Below, piece by piece: positions 34,877 to 43,285 of a stretch of DNA of 64,000 nucleotides. Position numbers and translations under genes: made by a program. The stretch spans positions 124,001-188,000 of the forward strand of contig CBDFGB010000010.1 of NCBI GenBank assembly GCA_965246915.1, in the 5' to 3' direction. The first letter of the stretch is position 1. Each line of letters begins with the position of its first letter. The notes below the pieces were generated by a model. It had not been told where the DNA came from. It did not search any database and saw nothing but the letters and a program-made list of their open reading frames with translations. This DNA comes from CAVRQM01 sp965246915 (GTDB taxonomy: Bacteria; Pseudomonadota; Alphaproteobacteria; Acetobacterales; Acetobacteraceae).

Positions 34877-35578
34877 ATGATGCGCAGATGGGGCAGCCTG
34901 GACCGTGGCCTGTTCGCGACGCTGCGGCGAGACGCCGGCTCGCTGTGGACCGATTTCGTCGAGCACGAATTCGTCCGCGCCATCGGCCGTGGTACGCTGC
35001 CCCACGCCGCTTTCGCCCGCTATTTGACACAGGACTACCTGTTTTTGATCCAGTTCGCGAGAGCCTATGCCTTGGCCGGCTACAAGAGCCGCGACATCGA
35101 CGATCTGCGCGCCGCCGCCAGTGGCTTTGACGCAATTCTTCGCGAGTTGCCGCTGCACGTGTCGTTTTCCGCAGGGTGGGGCATCACCGAATCCGACATG
35201 CAGGCCGAGCCGGAAGCGCTGGAGACCATTGCCTACACACGCTTCGTGCTGGATCGCGGCGCGGCGGGCGACCTGCTCGACCTGCAGGTCGTCCTCGCCC
35301 CCTGCATCCTTGGCTACGCGGAGATCGGCCGGTCGCTTGCGGCCTCCGGCGCGCCCGACAATCCGTACGCGGCATGGATCGCCACCTACGCCAGCGACGA
35401 CTACGCCCGCGCGGCCAGCAGCGCCATCGACACGCTGGATCGTCTGGCCGAGCGATCCGGCGCCACGGCACGTCTTGCCGACTTGCAGGATCAGTTCAAC
35501 GCCGCCGTCCGGCTGGAGACGGCGTTTTGGGAGATGGGCTGGCGCGCTCGCGAACCGGACGCCGCGACCCGGGCTTGA
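34877..35578 (+). CDS. tenA: TenA-family thiaminase II / aminopyrimidine hydrolase
   Basis: 233 residues from ATG 34877 (a second ATG follows) behind GGAGGGGG. All-helical TenA fold: LWTDFVEHEFVRAIGRGTLP, FARYLTQDYLFLIQFARAYA, and VVLAPCILGYAEIG, whose Cys (about residue 143) matches the catalytic Cys, with a Glu in LETAFWEMGW near the C-terminus. TenA salvages thiamine breakdown products by hydrolysing aminopyrimidines in the cytosol. It stands alone, so regulation by thiamine is not shown; no TPP riboswitch was seen in the short upstream region. Confidence 0.88.
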   Translation: MMRRWGSLDRGLFATLRRDAGSLWTDFVEHEFVRAIGRGTLPHAAFARYLTQDYLFLIQFARAYALAGYKSRDIDDLRAAASGFDAILRELPLHVSFSAGWGITESDMQAEPEALETIAYTRFVLDRGAAGDLLDLQVVLAPCILGYAEIGRSLAASGAPDNPYAAWIATYASDDYARAASSAIDTLDRLAERSGATARLADLQDQFNAAVRLETAFWEMGWRAREPDAATRA

Positions 35579-35655
35579 ACGAGAAGGAGTCGGTCCAGCG
35601 CTAGCAACAGACGGATCGGATGCTATAACCGGCCTCGTATCTATCCGAGGTCAGA

Positions 35656-38600
35656 ATGTCAGCGCCTGCGGGGCCAGCCGATCCCGTCTTCGAGACGAAG
35701 GCCACTTCCTGGACCACGCTCCTGGCATTGTGTCGCGTCCCTTACGGCGTCGTGGCGCTCGTCGGCGCCGGCCTGCTGGCCCCTCCGCAGCTTCAGGATA
35801 TGCTCGCCGCGATCGAGACAGGACCGCAGGTCGCCACACTGGCGATCACAATGGGGCTGTTCGCGTTCCTGAGCTGGTTCTGGGCGCGGACGGCGGTGGC
35901 CGCTTATTTCAAGCTCGACACCAAAATCCCCTGGCCTGAAGCCTGCGACCGTGCCGGGCTGCCCCGCTCGGCGCAAACGCCGTTGCAGTGGGTCGCCTAC
36001 GGCCCACTGTTCGTCTGCGGCCTTGTCTACGGCATACTCGCCCTCCGGAGCGACCTGATCCGGGTCTGGATGGCGTCCGTCTGGGGCGTGGCCCCGGTCG
36101 CCGTGTTCGTCGGGTTGCGGCGACAATACTCGCCTGGCGTCTACCTCGTGTTTCCCGCCTTCGCCTTGACCGCGATAGCTGTTCATTACGGGATGCCGAT
36201 CGTCTCGCCTTATCGCGCCCTGACCGACAGCGGCCCGACCGACGGCCCTATATTGCTGCAAATCATCGTTCCGCTGACCGTGTTTCTATGCCTGCCCTTC
36301 GTGCTCAGCCGCCAACAAGGCCGCTCGATCGCCTTGTGGGTCGTAGGCTTGCTGGTTCTGGTGGCTGCAGCCTCCTACGCCAGCATCGGCTTTGTGATCG
36401 CCGCCGTTTCGATCGGGCTGGCCGTCATTCCGGCCCTGTGGGCGATCGCGGCCGCGCTGATCCGCTGGGTCATGCGCAATCCGACTATGCTCTCGACCGG
36501 CGTAACGGAAATCGCCCGGCGCCTGGAGAAAGTTCCCTTTTCCGGCAACTCGCCGATGACCCTGCGCGCCCTGGTCCGGCGGGGAACCTGGGTGGCGCTC
36601 CGGACATTGGCGCTCGCGCTGCTTTTGGTCCCGGGCCTCTCGCTGATTGCCCAGGAGATCTGGCACGGCGACCCGGCCGAGCATTCGCGCGCCATCCTCT
36701 TTGCCGCGCTGATCGCACTGCCTCTGTTGGTCCCCGTCGTCATTCGGCTGAAGGGTGCAGCTCGGGACCTGGTCCACGTATGGCTGGAGGACGGTGGTTG
36801 GGCGCGCGTGGAAAAATGGCGGCCCGTCGGTGATCGAGAACGGATCGGCAAGGACCTCATGGGGGCTGTTTCTGCTCTGACGTCCATCGCCTTCTGGTTG
36901 GCCGCGACGATCACGGCCATTTTCCTCATCGCGAGCACCAAGGGACAACCTTGGGAGCTCGCCGTGCTCGCCGCCGTGATTGCGGCCATTCCCATTTTCA
37001 CGGCCGAGACGCGCGATCGCTCGATGACCCTCGCTCGCTTTGCTGGATCGGCGCCGATCGGCGGCGCCTATGCCTGGATACTTCTGGTCTTTGGCGTTGC
37101 GGTCGTCGCCACCTCCGGCATCGTCGCGCTGAGCGCGACAAGCGTCAGGTTCGATCTCGTCAAGACCTTCTACCCGTACCTGTTGAACGTCTCGCCCGTG
37201 CTGCTTGGCGCGGCGCTGACCATCGGGCCGCTGACCGCGCTCTCGTTCCTGGCCGAGGGCTATCGATGGGGTCTGAACGTCCCATGGGTCGGACAGGTGA
37301 CGAGCGCACCGATCCCGCCGCCCATACTCGTTCTTCTGACCTATTGGACGCTCGCGGCGCCATATTGGTTCGAGCTGCATCCGGTCCGCGTTCTCCCCGG
37401 CGACGTCGCGGCCCGTCCGACGCTCACGCAGCATTGGTCCGCGTGGCAGGCGCGATGCGGCGAGCGCCGGCCGATCATCGTCGCGATCTCCGGCGGCGCG
37501 TCGCGCGCTGGCCTCGCCGGGGCCGCGGCGCTCGATCGGGTCGACGCGATCGCGCGTGCGACCGGCGGCGGCGCGATCTACGCGATCAGCAGCGTGTCGG
37601 GCGGCTCGCTCGGCGCGGCCGCCTACCTGGCGCGCTTCGCAGATGCGTCCACCGACTGCACTCTCTCCGCAGACGCGAGGTTCGAAGAGTTCGCGAAGGC
37701 GTTGGGGGAGGCCGACGCGATCGGGCCGCTGCTCGCCGGATCGATGTTTGCCGACATCCCGCGCGCGCTGTTCGGATTCTCGGCGCTATTTTCCCCGCCA
37801 AGCGACGGCGACCGTGCAGCGGCGCTGGAGCAGGCGTTCGAAGCAAACGCGGCAAAGGCCGGGGAAGAATTGCCCCTGGGCCGCTTAAAGCAGAAGGGCG
37901 GTTTGCCGTTCGACGCCTCGCTGCTAGATCCGGCGCTGGCCGGGGCGCCGCTGTGGATCGCGAACGGGACCGAGCGCGACACGGGCGCGCGCATGATCAC
38001 CACGCAAGTGCGGCCGGAGAGGGGTGGGTGGCCGTTCGCCGGTGCGAGCGACGCACTCGGCCAGCTGTGTTCCCCGGTGCGGATTTCAACCGCGATCAAC
38101 AACACGGCGCGCTTCCCGTTCCTGGAGCCGGGCGGCGTGGTGCGGCGCGGAACGTGCGCGAAGGCGGCTGATCTGAAGGCCACACCGGTCTCGATCATCG
38201 ACGGGGGCTACTTCGACAACTCGGGCCTTGAGAGCGCGACCGAGTTGGCAGCGTGGATCCGGGAGCATGGCGGCGACCCAATCATCGTGGCCGTGTCCGG
38301 AGACGGCGATTCGACCTTGCCGGCACACCAGATTGTCCGTTGCGGCCCGCCTGCGTTCGACCCGGCGTCGGGCCGCCCGCAAAAGCACGTTTGGGAGCCG
38401 CTTGGCCCGGTGTTCGGGTTGTATAACGTACGCGCGGGCCACGTCGATCTGCTGCTGAGGCGCACCAAGGCAAGCGCGTGCGTCCGGGCGGGATCGCCAT
38501 TCTTTCACCTCTATCTTCCAGCACTCGGACGGCAGGCGGTGCCGTTGAATTGGGTTCTCTCCAAATGCACAGGCGAACGTATCTGGAGCGCCATGGCAGG

Positions 38601-38754
38601 CGACCCGACGGATGGCTACTGGTGTGCGTCCACCGCCCTGGAGGCAGAGGAGCGGCAGTCCTACGAAGCTTATTTGGACGGAAATAAGGACGAAATCCGC
38701 CGCCTGCGAAGGCTGCTCACGCCGATGGCCGCTCGCTGTTCCGACCGGCGATGA
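35656..38754 (+). CDS. Polytopic membrane protein with C-terminal patatin-like phospholipase domain
   Basis: 1032 residues from ATG 35656. Residues 1-590 hold about a dozen hydrophobic segments with loops (for example LVALVGAGLLAPP, GVYLVFPAFALTAIAV, LLLVPGLSLIAQ), so the protein is anchored in the inner membrane. From about residue 605 comes a patatin-like domain: oxyanion loop IVAISGGASRAGLAG, nucleophile region ISSVSGGSLGAAAYLARF (Ser near 645, with the residue before VS changed from Gly to Ser), and catalytic Asp in IIDGGYFDNSGLESA (near 848). Patatins are Ser-Asp acyl hydrolases. Which face the domain lies on is not settled. Downstream argB is convergent. I know no named family with this architecture. 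Confidence 0.8.
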   Translation: MSAPAGPADPVFETKATSWTTLLALCRVPYGVVALVGAGLLAPPQLQDMLAAIETGPQVATLAITMGLFAFLSWFWARTAVAAYFKLDTKIPWPEACDRAGLPRSAQTPLQWVAYGPLFVCGLVYGILALRSDLIRVWMASVWGVAPVAVFVGLRRQYSPGVYLVFPAFALTAIAVHYGMPIVSPYRALTDSGPTDGPILLQIIVPLTVFLCLPFVLSRQQGRSIALWVVGLLVLVAAASYASIGFVIAAVSIGLAVIPALWAIAAALIRWVMRNPTMLSTGVTEIARRLEKVPFSGNSPMTLRALVRRGTWVALRTLALALLLVPGLSLIAQEIWHGDPAEHSRAILFAALIALPLLVPVVIRLKGAARDLVHVWLEDGGWARVEKWRPVGDRERIGKDLMGAVSALTSIAFWLAATITAIFLIASTKGQPWELAVLAAVIAAIPIFTAETRDRSMTLARFAGSAPIGGAYAWILLVFGVAVVATSGIVALSATSVRFDLVKTFYPYLLNVSPVLLGAALTIGPLTALSFLAEGYRWGLNVPWVGQVTSAPIPPPILVLLTYWTLAAPYWFELHPVRVLPGDVAARPTLTQHWSAWQARCGERRPIIVAISGGASRAGLAGAAALDRVDAIARATGGGAIYAISSVSGGSLGAAAYLARFADASTDCTLSADARFEEFAKALGEADAIGPLLAGSMFADIPRALFGFSALFSPPSDGDRAAALEQAFEANAAKAGEELPLGRLKQKGGLPFDASLLDPALAGAPLWIANGTERDTGARMITTQVRPERGGWPFAGASDALGQLCSPVRISTAINNTARFPFLEPGGVVRRGTCAKAADLKATPVSIIDGGYFDNSGLESATELAAWIREHGGDPIIVAVSGDGDSTLPAHQIVRCGPPAFDPASGRPQKHVWEPLGPVFGLYNVRAGHVDLLLRRTKASACVRAGSPFFHLYLPALGRQAVPLNWVLSKCTGERIWSAMAGDPTDGYWCASTALEAEERQSYEAYLDGNKDEIRRLRRLLTPMAARCSDRR

Positions 38755-38763
38755 GCCCGTCGC

Positions 38764-39711
38764 CTACGGCACGATCATCGTCCCGTCGCCGCCCTCGATG
38801 AACAGTTCCAGCAGGCTCGCATGCGGCCGGCGACCGTCCAGGATGACCGCGCCGCGAACCCCGGCGCGGACCGCGGCGACACAGGTCTCGACCTTGGGGA
38901 TCATGCCGCCGGTAATCACGCCACTCGCTATGGCCGCCTGGACGGCGGCGATCGACAGCTCGGGAATGAGCTGCTTGTTTTCGTCCAGCACGCCCGGCAC
39001 GTCGGTCAGCATGAGCAGGCGCGCCGCTCCGAGCGCCCCGGCGATCGCGCCCGCCACGGTGTCGGCGTTGATGTTATACGTCTGGCCGTCCGCCCCGGCC
39101 CCGACCGGCGCAATCACCGGAATCAGCCCCGCGCCTGTCAGTGCGTGGATGACCCGCACGTCGATATGTTCCACCTCGCCAACGAACCCAAGATCCAGCG
39201 CCTGCTCGATCAGGCTGCCAGGATCCTTCTGCAAGCGGGCCAGCTTGCGGGCGCGGATCATGCCGCCGTCCTTGCCGCAGACCCCCACGGCGAGCGCCCC
39301 GGCACGGTTGATCAGACCCGCGACATGCTTGTTGACGGTCCCCGCGAGGACCATTTCGACCACCTCGACCATGGCGGCATCGGTGACCCGCAGGCCGTCG
39401 ACGAACCTGCTCTTGATGGCCAGCCGGGTCAGCATCTCGTTGATCTGTGGCCCGCCGCCGTGCACCACGACCGGGTTCACCCCGACCTGCTTCAGCAGCG
39501 CCACGTCCCGGCCGAACATCTCCGACAGCCGACGGTCGCCCATCGCGTGGCCGCCGTATTTGATGACGACCGTCTCGCCCGCGTAGCGACGCATGAACGG
39601 CAGCGCGTGGACCAAAATCCGCGCCTGCTCCTCGGCCGTCTCCTGGATCGGCTGGTCGAACGGGTCGATCGTGTCGGTCACTTTTGGCCTCGGCACGGTG
39701 GGCCGACGCAT
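38764..39711 (-). CDS. argB: Acetylglutamate kinase
   Basis: 315 residues from the ATG at 39711; GTG 39681 would give 305 residues, nearer the family norm. Second step of arginine synthesis: phosphorylates N-acetylglutamate. Hallmarks: VVIKYGGHAMGD (phosphate loop Lys), VVVHGGGPQINEML, the glycine-rich INADTVAGAIAGALGA, VPGVLDENKQLI and MIPKVETCVAAV. Cytosolic. It is convergent with the patatin gene, only 9 bp apart, and lies 58 bp downstream of the RTX-tailed protease on the same strand. Confidence 0.95.
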   Translation of the reverse strand: MRRPTVPRPKVTDTIDPFDQPIQETAEEQARILVHALPFMRRYAGETVVIKYGGHAMGDRRLSEMFGRDVALLKQVGVNPVVVHGGGPQINEMLTRLAIKSRFVDGLRVTDAAMVEVVEMVLAGTVNKHVAGLINRAGALAVGVCGKDGGMIRARKLARLQKDPGSLIEQALDLGFVGEVEHIDVRVIHALTGAGLIPVIAPVGAGADGQTYNINADTVAGAIAGALGAARLLMLTDVPGVLDENKQLIPELSIAAVQAAIASGVITGGMIPKVETCVAAVRAGVRGAVILDGRRPHASLLELFIEGGDGTMIVP

Positions 39712-39769
39712 GTTACGGGCAGCAACCGACGGCGGTCTACCCGTGACAGCGCCGGCATCCGGCGGCCGG

Positions 39770-40990
39770 TTAGGCTGCGTGCACGTACATGTAGGAGCTG
39801 CTACTCGCGGAATCGAAGCCGTAGATGACCGAAAGCTGGCCGTTGGTGAGCGCAGCCTTGGTGAAGCCGACCAGCGTCAACGAGGCCGTCGGCACCCCGG
39901 CCCTGGTGAAATGCGCGGTCAGGCCGGTATAGCCGCCCGCGCCCTGATTATCCTGCCAGTCGAGAGCGAAGGTCGACGACGTGACGCCCCAGACCGTTGC
40001 GGAGTCACCGCCGCCGAAGCTGTTGACGGTGCTCCAGATATCCGACGCCGGACCGCGGTCGTCCACGAAGTAGGTGTCCTCCCCGCTGCCGCCAGTCAGG
40101 AAGTTCGATCCCGTGCCGCCGTCCAGCACATTTCGCCCGCCCGAGACCGCGATGGCATCCGTGCCGGCGCCGGTGTGGATGAACCAGTTGCTGGACGTGA
40201 CCGACACATTAAGGCTGTCGGGGGTGATGTTAACGTACTCGCTCTGAATGTTCTGGACCGGCCCGGCGTAGGCCGTTCCGACAGAATCGACAGTCTGCCC
40301 GGTGGTTGTATCCTGAACGGTGAGACCGGCGCCGGGCGCGCCGCCGCCGTCCGGGATTGCGCTGTCTTGCTGGACCCACGACGCGATGGTGTCGAACGCG
40401 TCATTCGTGATCTGGGTGAAATAGCCGTTCGAACTGCTCTCGCTGGATACGACGCCAATCACGTAGGGCGCGCCGTTCGCGCCGTACCGCCAGACCGGGC
40501 CACCGCTTGAGCCCGCGCCGATCGACAGTCCGCTGTACAGGTCATACCCGGGATACTTCGCGATGTATTCGTTCAAGCTCGTCTGACTGCTGCCCGCCGA
40601 GGCGGGATAGCCGGTGACGTTGGCGTAACCGCTCCCTTGGTTCGAGCTGATGCCCATTGTCCCAAGGCTGGTGAATGGATTGGACAGGTGGATGACGGCG
40701 TAGTCATACTGCGAATCATAAAGCGAGATCTGGTCTCCTGGGTCGCTGATCGTATTGTAATGCACGACGGTTCCCGTCGCCGATCCATACGGAGCATATC
40801 CATCGTTGTAGGCCGGTGTGACGACGATGTTGCTCGCGACGCCATAGTTTGAATCGTAGACCACATGCGACGCCGTCAGGACCTCGTCGTTCCCGATCAG
40901 CACGCCGGAACCTCGGAATGCTTGCCCGCCTATGACCACGCTGACGAAGACGACGGTATCGTAAGGGTATTGTGTTGTGTCATAGGACAA
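39770..40990 (-). CDS. Trypsin-like serine protease with RTX-like C-terminus, no signal peptide
   Basis: 406 residues from TTG 40990, chosen because AGGAGG sits 5 bases upstream. S1-type triad: His42 in LTASHVV, Asp96 in YDYAVIHL, Ser162 in GAGSSGGPV. There is no Sec signal; the N-terminus enters the protease fold directly. Residues 285-310 carry Gly-Asp/Asn-rich repeats (GGRNVLDGGTGSNFLTGGSGEDTY) like RTX calcium-binding nonapeptides, and the C-terminal 80 residues are hydrophobic and poor in charge, as in type I secretion signals. Together these suggest secretion by an ABC/MFP/TolC-type pathway not encoded here. The composition is Ser/Gly/Tyr-rich, unlike its neighbours. Confidence 0.82.
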   Translation of the reverse strand: MSYDTTQYPYDTVVFVSVVIGGQAFRGSGVLIGNDEVLTASHVVYDSNYGVASNIVVTPAYNDGYAPYGSATGTVVHYNTISDPGDQISLYDSQYDYAVIHLSNPFTSLGTMGISSNQGSGYANVTGYPASAGSSQTSLNEYIAKYPGYDLYSGLSIGAGSSGGPVWRYGANGAPYVIGVVSSESSSNGYFTQITNDAFDTIASWVQQDSAIPDGGGAPGAGLTVQDTTTGQTVDSVGTAYAGPVQNIQSEYVNITPDSLNVSVTSSNWFIHTGAGTDAIAVSGGRNVLDGGTGSNFLTGGSGEDTYFVDDRGPASDIWSTVNSFGGGDSATVWGVTSSTFALDWQDNQGAGGYTGLTAHFTRAGVPTASLTLVGFTKAALTNGQLSVIYGFDSASSSSYMYVHAA

Positions 40991-41297
40991 GTCGGCCTCC
41001 TGTCGCCTGTTGTCGTTGCCACTCGTCGGCCGGCCTAGCATCCGCGGACGCCTCGCGCGGACATAGACGACAAGTCGTTATGAGCCAAGTTGCGGGGTCA
41101 ACACGTACCCGTGGGTTCGCCTCTCTTTTTCCATAAAACCTCCGCCGCACGCCCTGCCGCGGATGGCTTGCGCTTCGTACGCAGTCTTGCGCGACGGCCG
41201 GGCCGCGTGCGACGAAGCGCCGTCGTACGTGTATGGATATGGGGCAACATGACGGTCGCCTGCGCGTGTATGTGATATCTGTGTCGTCCTGGCCCGC
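40991..41297. promoter_or_regulatory. Divergent upstream region of protease and methyltransferase genes
   Basis: 307 bp without a recognised gene, slightly less GC-rich than its surroundings. It must hold the promoters of the leftward protease and rightward methyltransferase; no convincing -35/-10 pair was found for either. An 18-codon reading frame with a strong ribosome site lies inside on the minus strand (listed separately). Confidence 0.45.
41078..41134 (-). CDS. Possible 18-residue leader peptide upstream of the RTX-tailed protease
   Basis: ATG at 41134 preceded four bases away by GGAGG, opening an 18-codon frame (MEKERRTHGYVLTPQLGS) that stops at 41078, 87 bp before the protease start on the same strand. 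The ribosome site is stronger than for many real genes here, but such short frames arise by chance. No known leader peptide recognised. Confidence 0.25.
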   Translation of the reverse strand: MEKERRTHGYVLTPQLGS

Positions 41298-42221
41298 ATG
41301 AACCGGGCCGCGTGGCTCCTCGGCGGTGCCCGCCCATCCGACAAGATCGTCGAGATCGGGCCGAGCTACAGCCCTATCGCACCAAAGTCCTCGGGCTGGG
41401 CGGTTCACGTGGTCGACCATGCCACGCAGCCGGACCTCAGGACCAAGTACGTGCCCATGGGCGTGGACGTCTCGGCAATCGAGGCGGTCGACTCCGTCTG
41501 GACGGGCGGGGCGTTGCACGAGGCGATCCCAGCCGAATTGCACGGTGGTTTCGACCTGCTGATCGCCAGCCACGTCATCGAACACCTACCGAATTTCGTC
41601 GCCTTCTTCAGTTCCGCATCGACACTGCTCAAACCCACCGGCGAGATCGCGCTCGCGGTCCCCGACCTGCGCTACTGCTTCGACTTCTTCCGGCCGCTGT
41701 CCACCACCGGCAACGTGCTGGAGGCGCACCGCACCAATCGCTCGCGTCATGGTCGTCGGGATATCTGGGATCAGGCCGCCTATGGCGTATTGCGGGACCG
41801 GGCCGGCGTGTGGGACGACAATGCTGGGCCTGACTTCGATTTCGCTGGGCCGTTCGAGGCCGCGGTCGAAGCCTATCGCGGCTATGACGACGACGGCGAA
41901 ATGCCCTATCGCGACTGCCACGCATGGCAATTCACGCCGACGCGGTTCAGGCTGGTCATGCTCGAACTTGCGCAGCTTGGACTGGTCGATTGGCGCATCG
42001 CCGACCTGGACGGCAGCGGTGCGGAGTTCCTCTGCCGCTTGCGACGCGGCGCCGGCGCGTTCGACGCGGCGACGTTGCAGCGAATGCGTATGGATCTGCT
42101 CATGCAGGAGCTCGCGGAGACGCAGACCCAGATCGGGCTCGCGCTGGGCAGACGCGCACGGATCAGCGCGGAACGCGGCTGGGGCGCGCTTCCTCTGCTG
42201 CAGAACCCGGTGAAAACGTGA
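41298..42221 (+). CDS. Class I SAM-dependent methyltransferase, surface-glycan type
   Basis: 307 residues from ATG 41298. The methyltransferase core is seen in KIVEIGPSYSPIAP (motif I, with GPSYSP rather than GxGxG), VHVVDHATQPDL, and FDLLIASHVIEHLPNFVAFF with ALAVPDLRYCFDFFRP. Such proteins sit in O-antigen and capsule clusters and methylate or cap sugars. It is coupled to the RgpF-like gene through a GTGA overlap, which supports a role in glycan synthesis. The substrate is unknown. Confidence 0.75.
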   Translation: MNRAAWLLGGARPSDKIVEIGPSYSPIAPKSSGWAVHVVDHATQPDLRTKYVPMGVDVSAIEAVDSVWTGGALHEAIPAELHGGFDLLIASHVIEHLPNFVAFFSSASTLLKPTGEIALAVPDLRYCFDFFRPLSTTGNVLEAHRTNRSRHGRRDIWDQAAYGVLRDRAGVWDDNAGPDFDFAGPFEAAVEAYRGYDDDGEMPYRDCHAWQFTPTRFRLVMLELAQLGLVDWRIADLDGSGAEFLCRLRRGAGAFDAATLQRMRMDLLMQELAETQTQIGLALGRRARISAERGWGALPLLQNPVKT

Positions 42222-43279
42222 CCACATCGCGGCCGGCTCGCGCCGTTTTGGGCGCGTTGGGTGCCGCGCGGCAGACCGGCCTGGTCCTGTTGCGCGCGGC
42301 GAAGACGTTGACGGATCAGGTCCTGGTGCTGCCAGCGCTGCTGTCGCGAAACGAACACTTCGTGCTTACGACGCTGCCCGGGCATCGATCGCTGGAGGGC
42401 GCGGCCGATGTCGCAGTCTTCGTCCACTTCGACCGCGGTGGCGAGGTGCACGACTACGTCCTCTTCTATCTTCGCGCCATCCGCGACGCCGGGTTCGAGA
42501 TTCTGTTCGTGTCGAATGGACCGTTGCTGCCGGCCCGCAGTCTCGCGAAGCTCGAGCCGCTCTGTGCCCGCATCGTATGCCGACGCAATGTCGGATATGA
42601 TTTCGGGGCCTATCGCGACGGTCTTCGGGCCCTCGGCGACTTGGCACAATTCAATCGGGTCCTGTTGGCCAACGACAGCGTCTACGGCCCGCTGTTCGAC
42701 CTCTCGGCCGTTCTGTCGCGATGCGGCGACCAGGCCGCAGTGTGGGGCATGACCGATAGCTGGAGCATTCGCTATCATCTTCAGAGTTTCTTCCTGCTGA
42801 TTGGGCGTGAGGCGCTGACCTCTCCGCACTTCACCAGCTTCTGGGCGGGCGTCCTGCCGCTGCAGTCCAAAGGCCTCGTCATCCGCCGCTACGAGGTCGG
42901 ATTCACGCAGGCGATGCTCCGCGCGGGACTGCATTGCGAGGCGTTGTTTCCATACCGGGTCGCCGCGCAGGATCTGGTGCGGGCGTCACATGAGGGTCGC
43001 TTTTCCGAAGACGCGATCGGCCCGGTCATGCTGGACTTCTTCGCGATGCTGCTCCGTCGCGTCGAAAGTGGCCGGCCGCTCAATCCGCTTCATCATTTCT
43101 GGGACCACATGATCAGCGGCCATCATTGTCCGTTCATCAAGCGCGAGCTGCTGGCCCGCAATCCGGCGCGCATCCCGCACGCCCATCTGTGGGAGCGTCT
43201 GATCCGCACGGTCAGCACGTACGATACGAAACTGATCGCCCGTCACCTGCAGGCAACGGCCCGCGACCGCGCGCCATGA
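42218..43279 (+). CDS. Rhamnan synthesis F (RgpF)-like glycosyltransferase
   Basis: 353 residues from GTG 42218, overlapping the methyltransferase stop. RgpF family markers: AVFVHFDRGGEVHDYVLFYL, FEILFVSNGPL, IVCRRNVGYDFGAYRDGL and LLANDSVYGPLFDL, then WGMTDSW and HLQSFFLLIG. Family members act in synthesis of rhamnose-containing polysaccharides and related glycans at the membrane. It ends 7 bp before the convergent FAD oxidase gene. Confidence 0.85.
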   Translation: MTTSRPARAVLGALGAARQTGLVLLRAAKTLTDQVLVLPALLSRNEHFVLTTLPGHRSLEGAADVAVFVHFDRGGEVHDYVLFYLRAIRDAGFEILFVSNGPLLPARSLAKLEPLCARIVCRRNVGYDFGAYRDGLRALGDLAQFNRVLLANDSVYGPLFDLSAVLSRCGDQAAVWGMTDSWSIRYHLQSFFLLIGREALTSPHFTSFWAGVLPLQSKGLVIRRYEVGFTQAMLRAGLHCEALFPYRVAAQDLVRASHEGRFSEDAIGPVMLDFFAMLLRRVESGRPLNPLHHFWDHMISGHHCPFIKRELLARNPARIPHAHLWERLIRTVSTYDTKLIARHLQATARDRAP

Positions 43280-43285
43280 GCTCGT

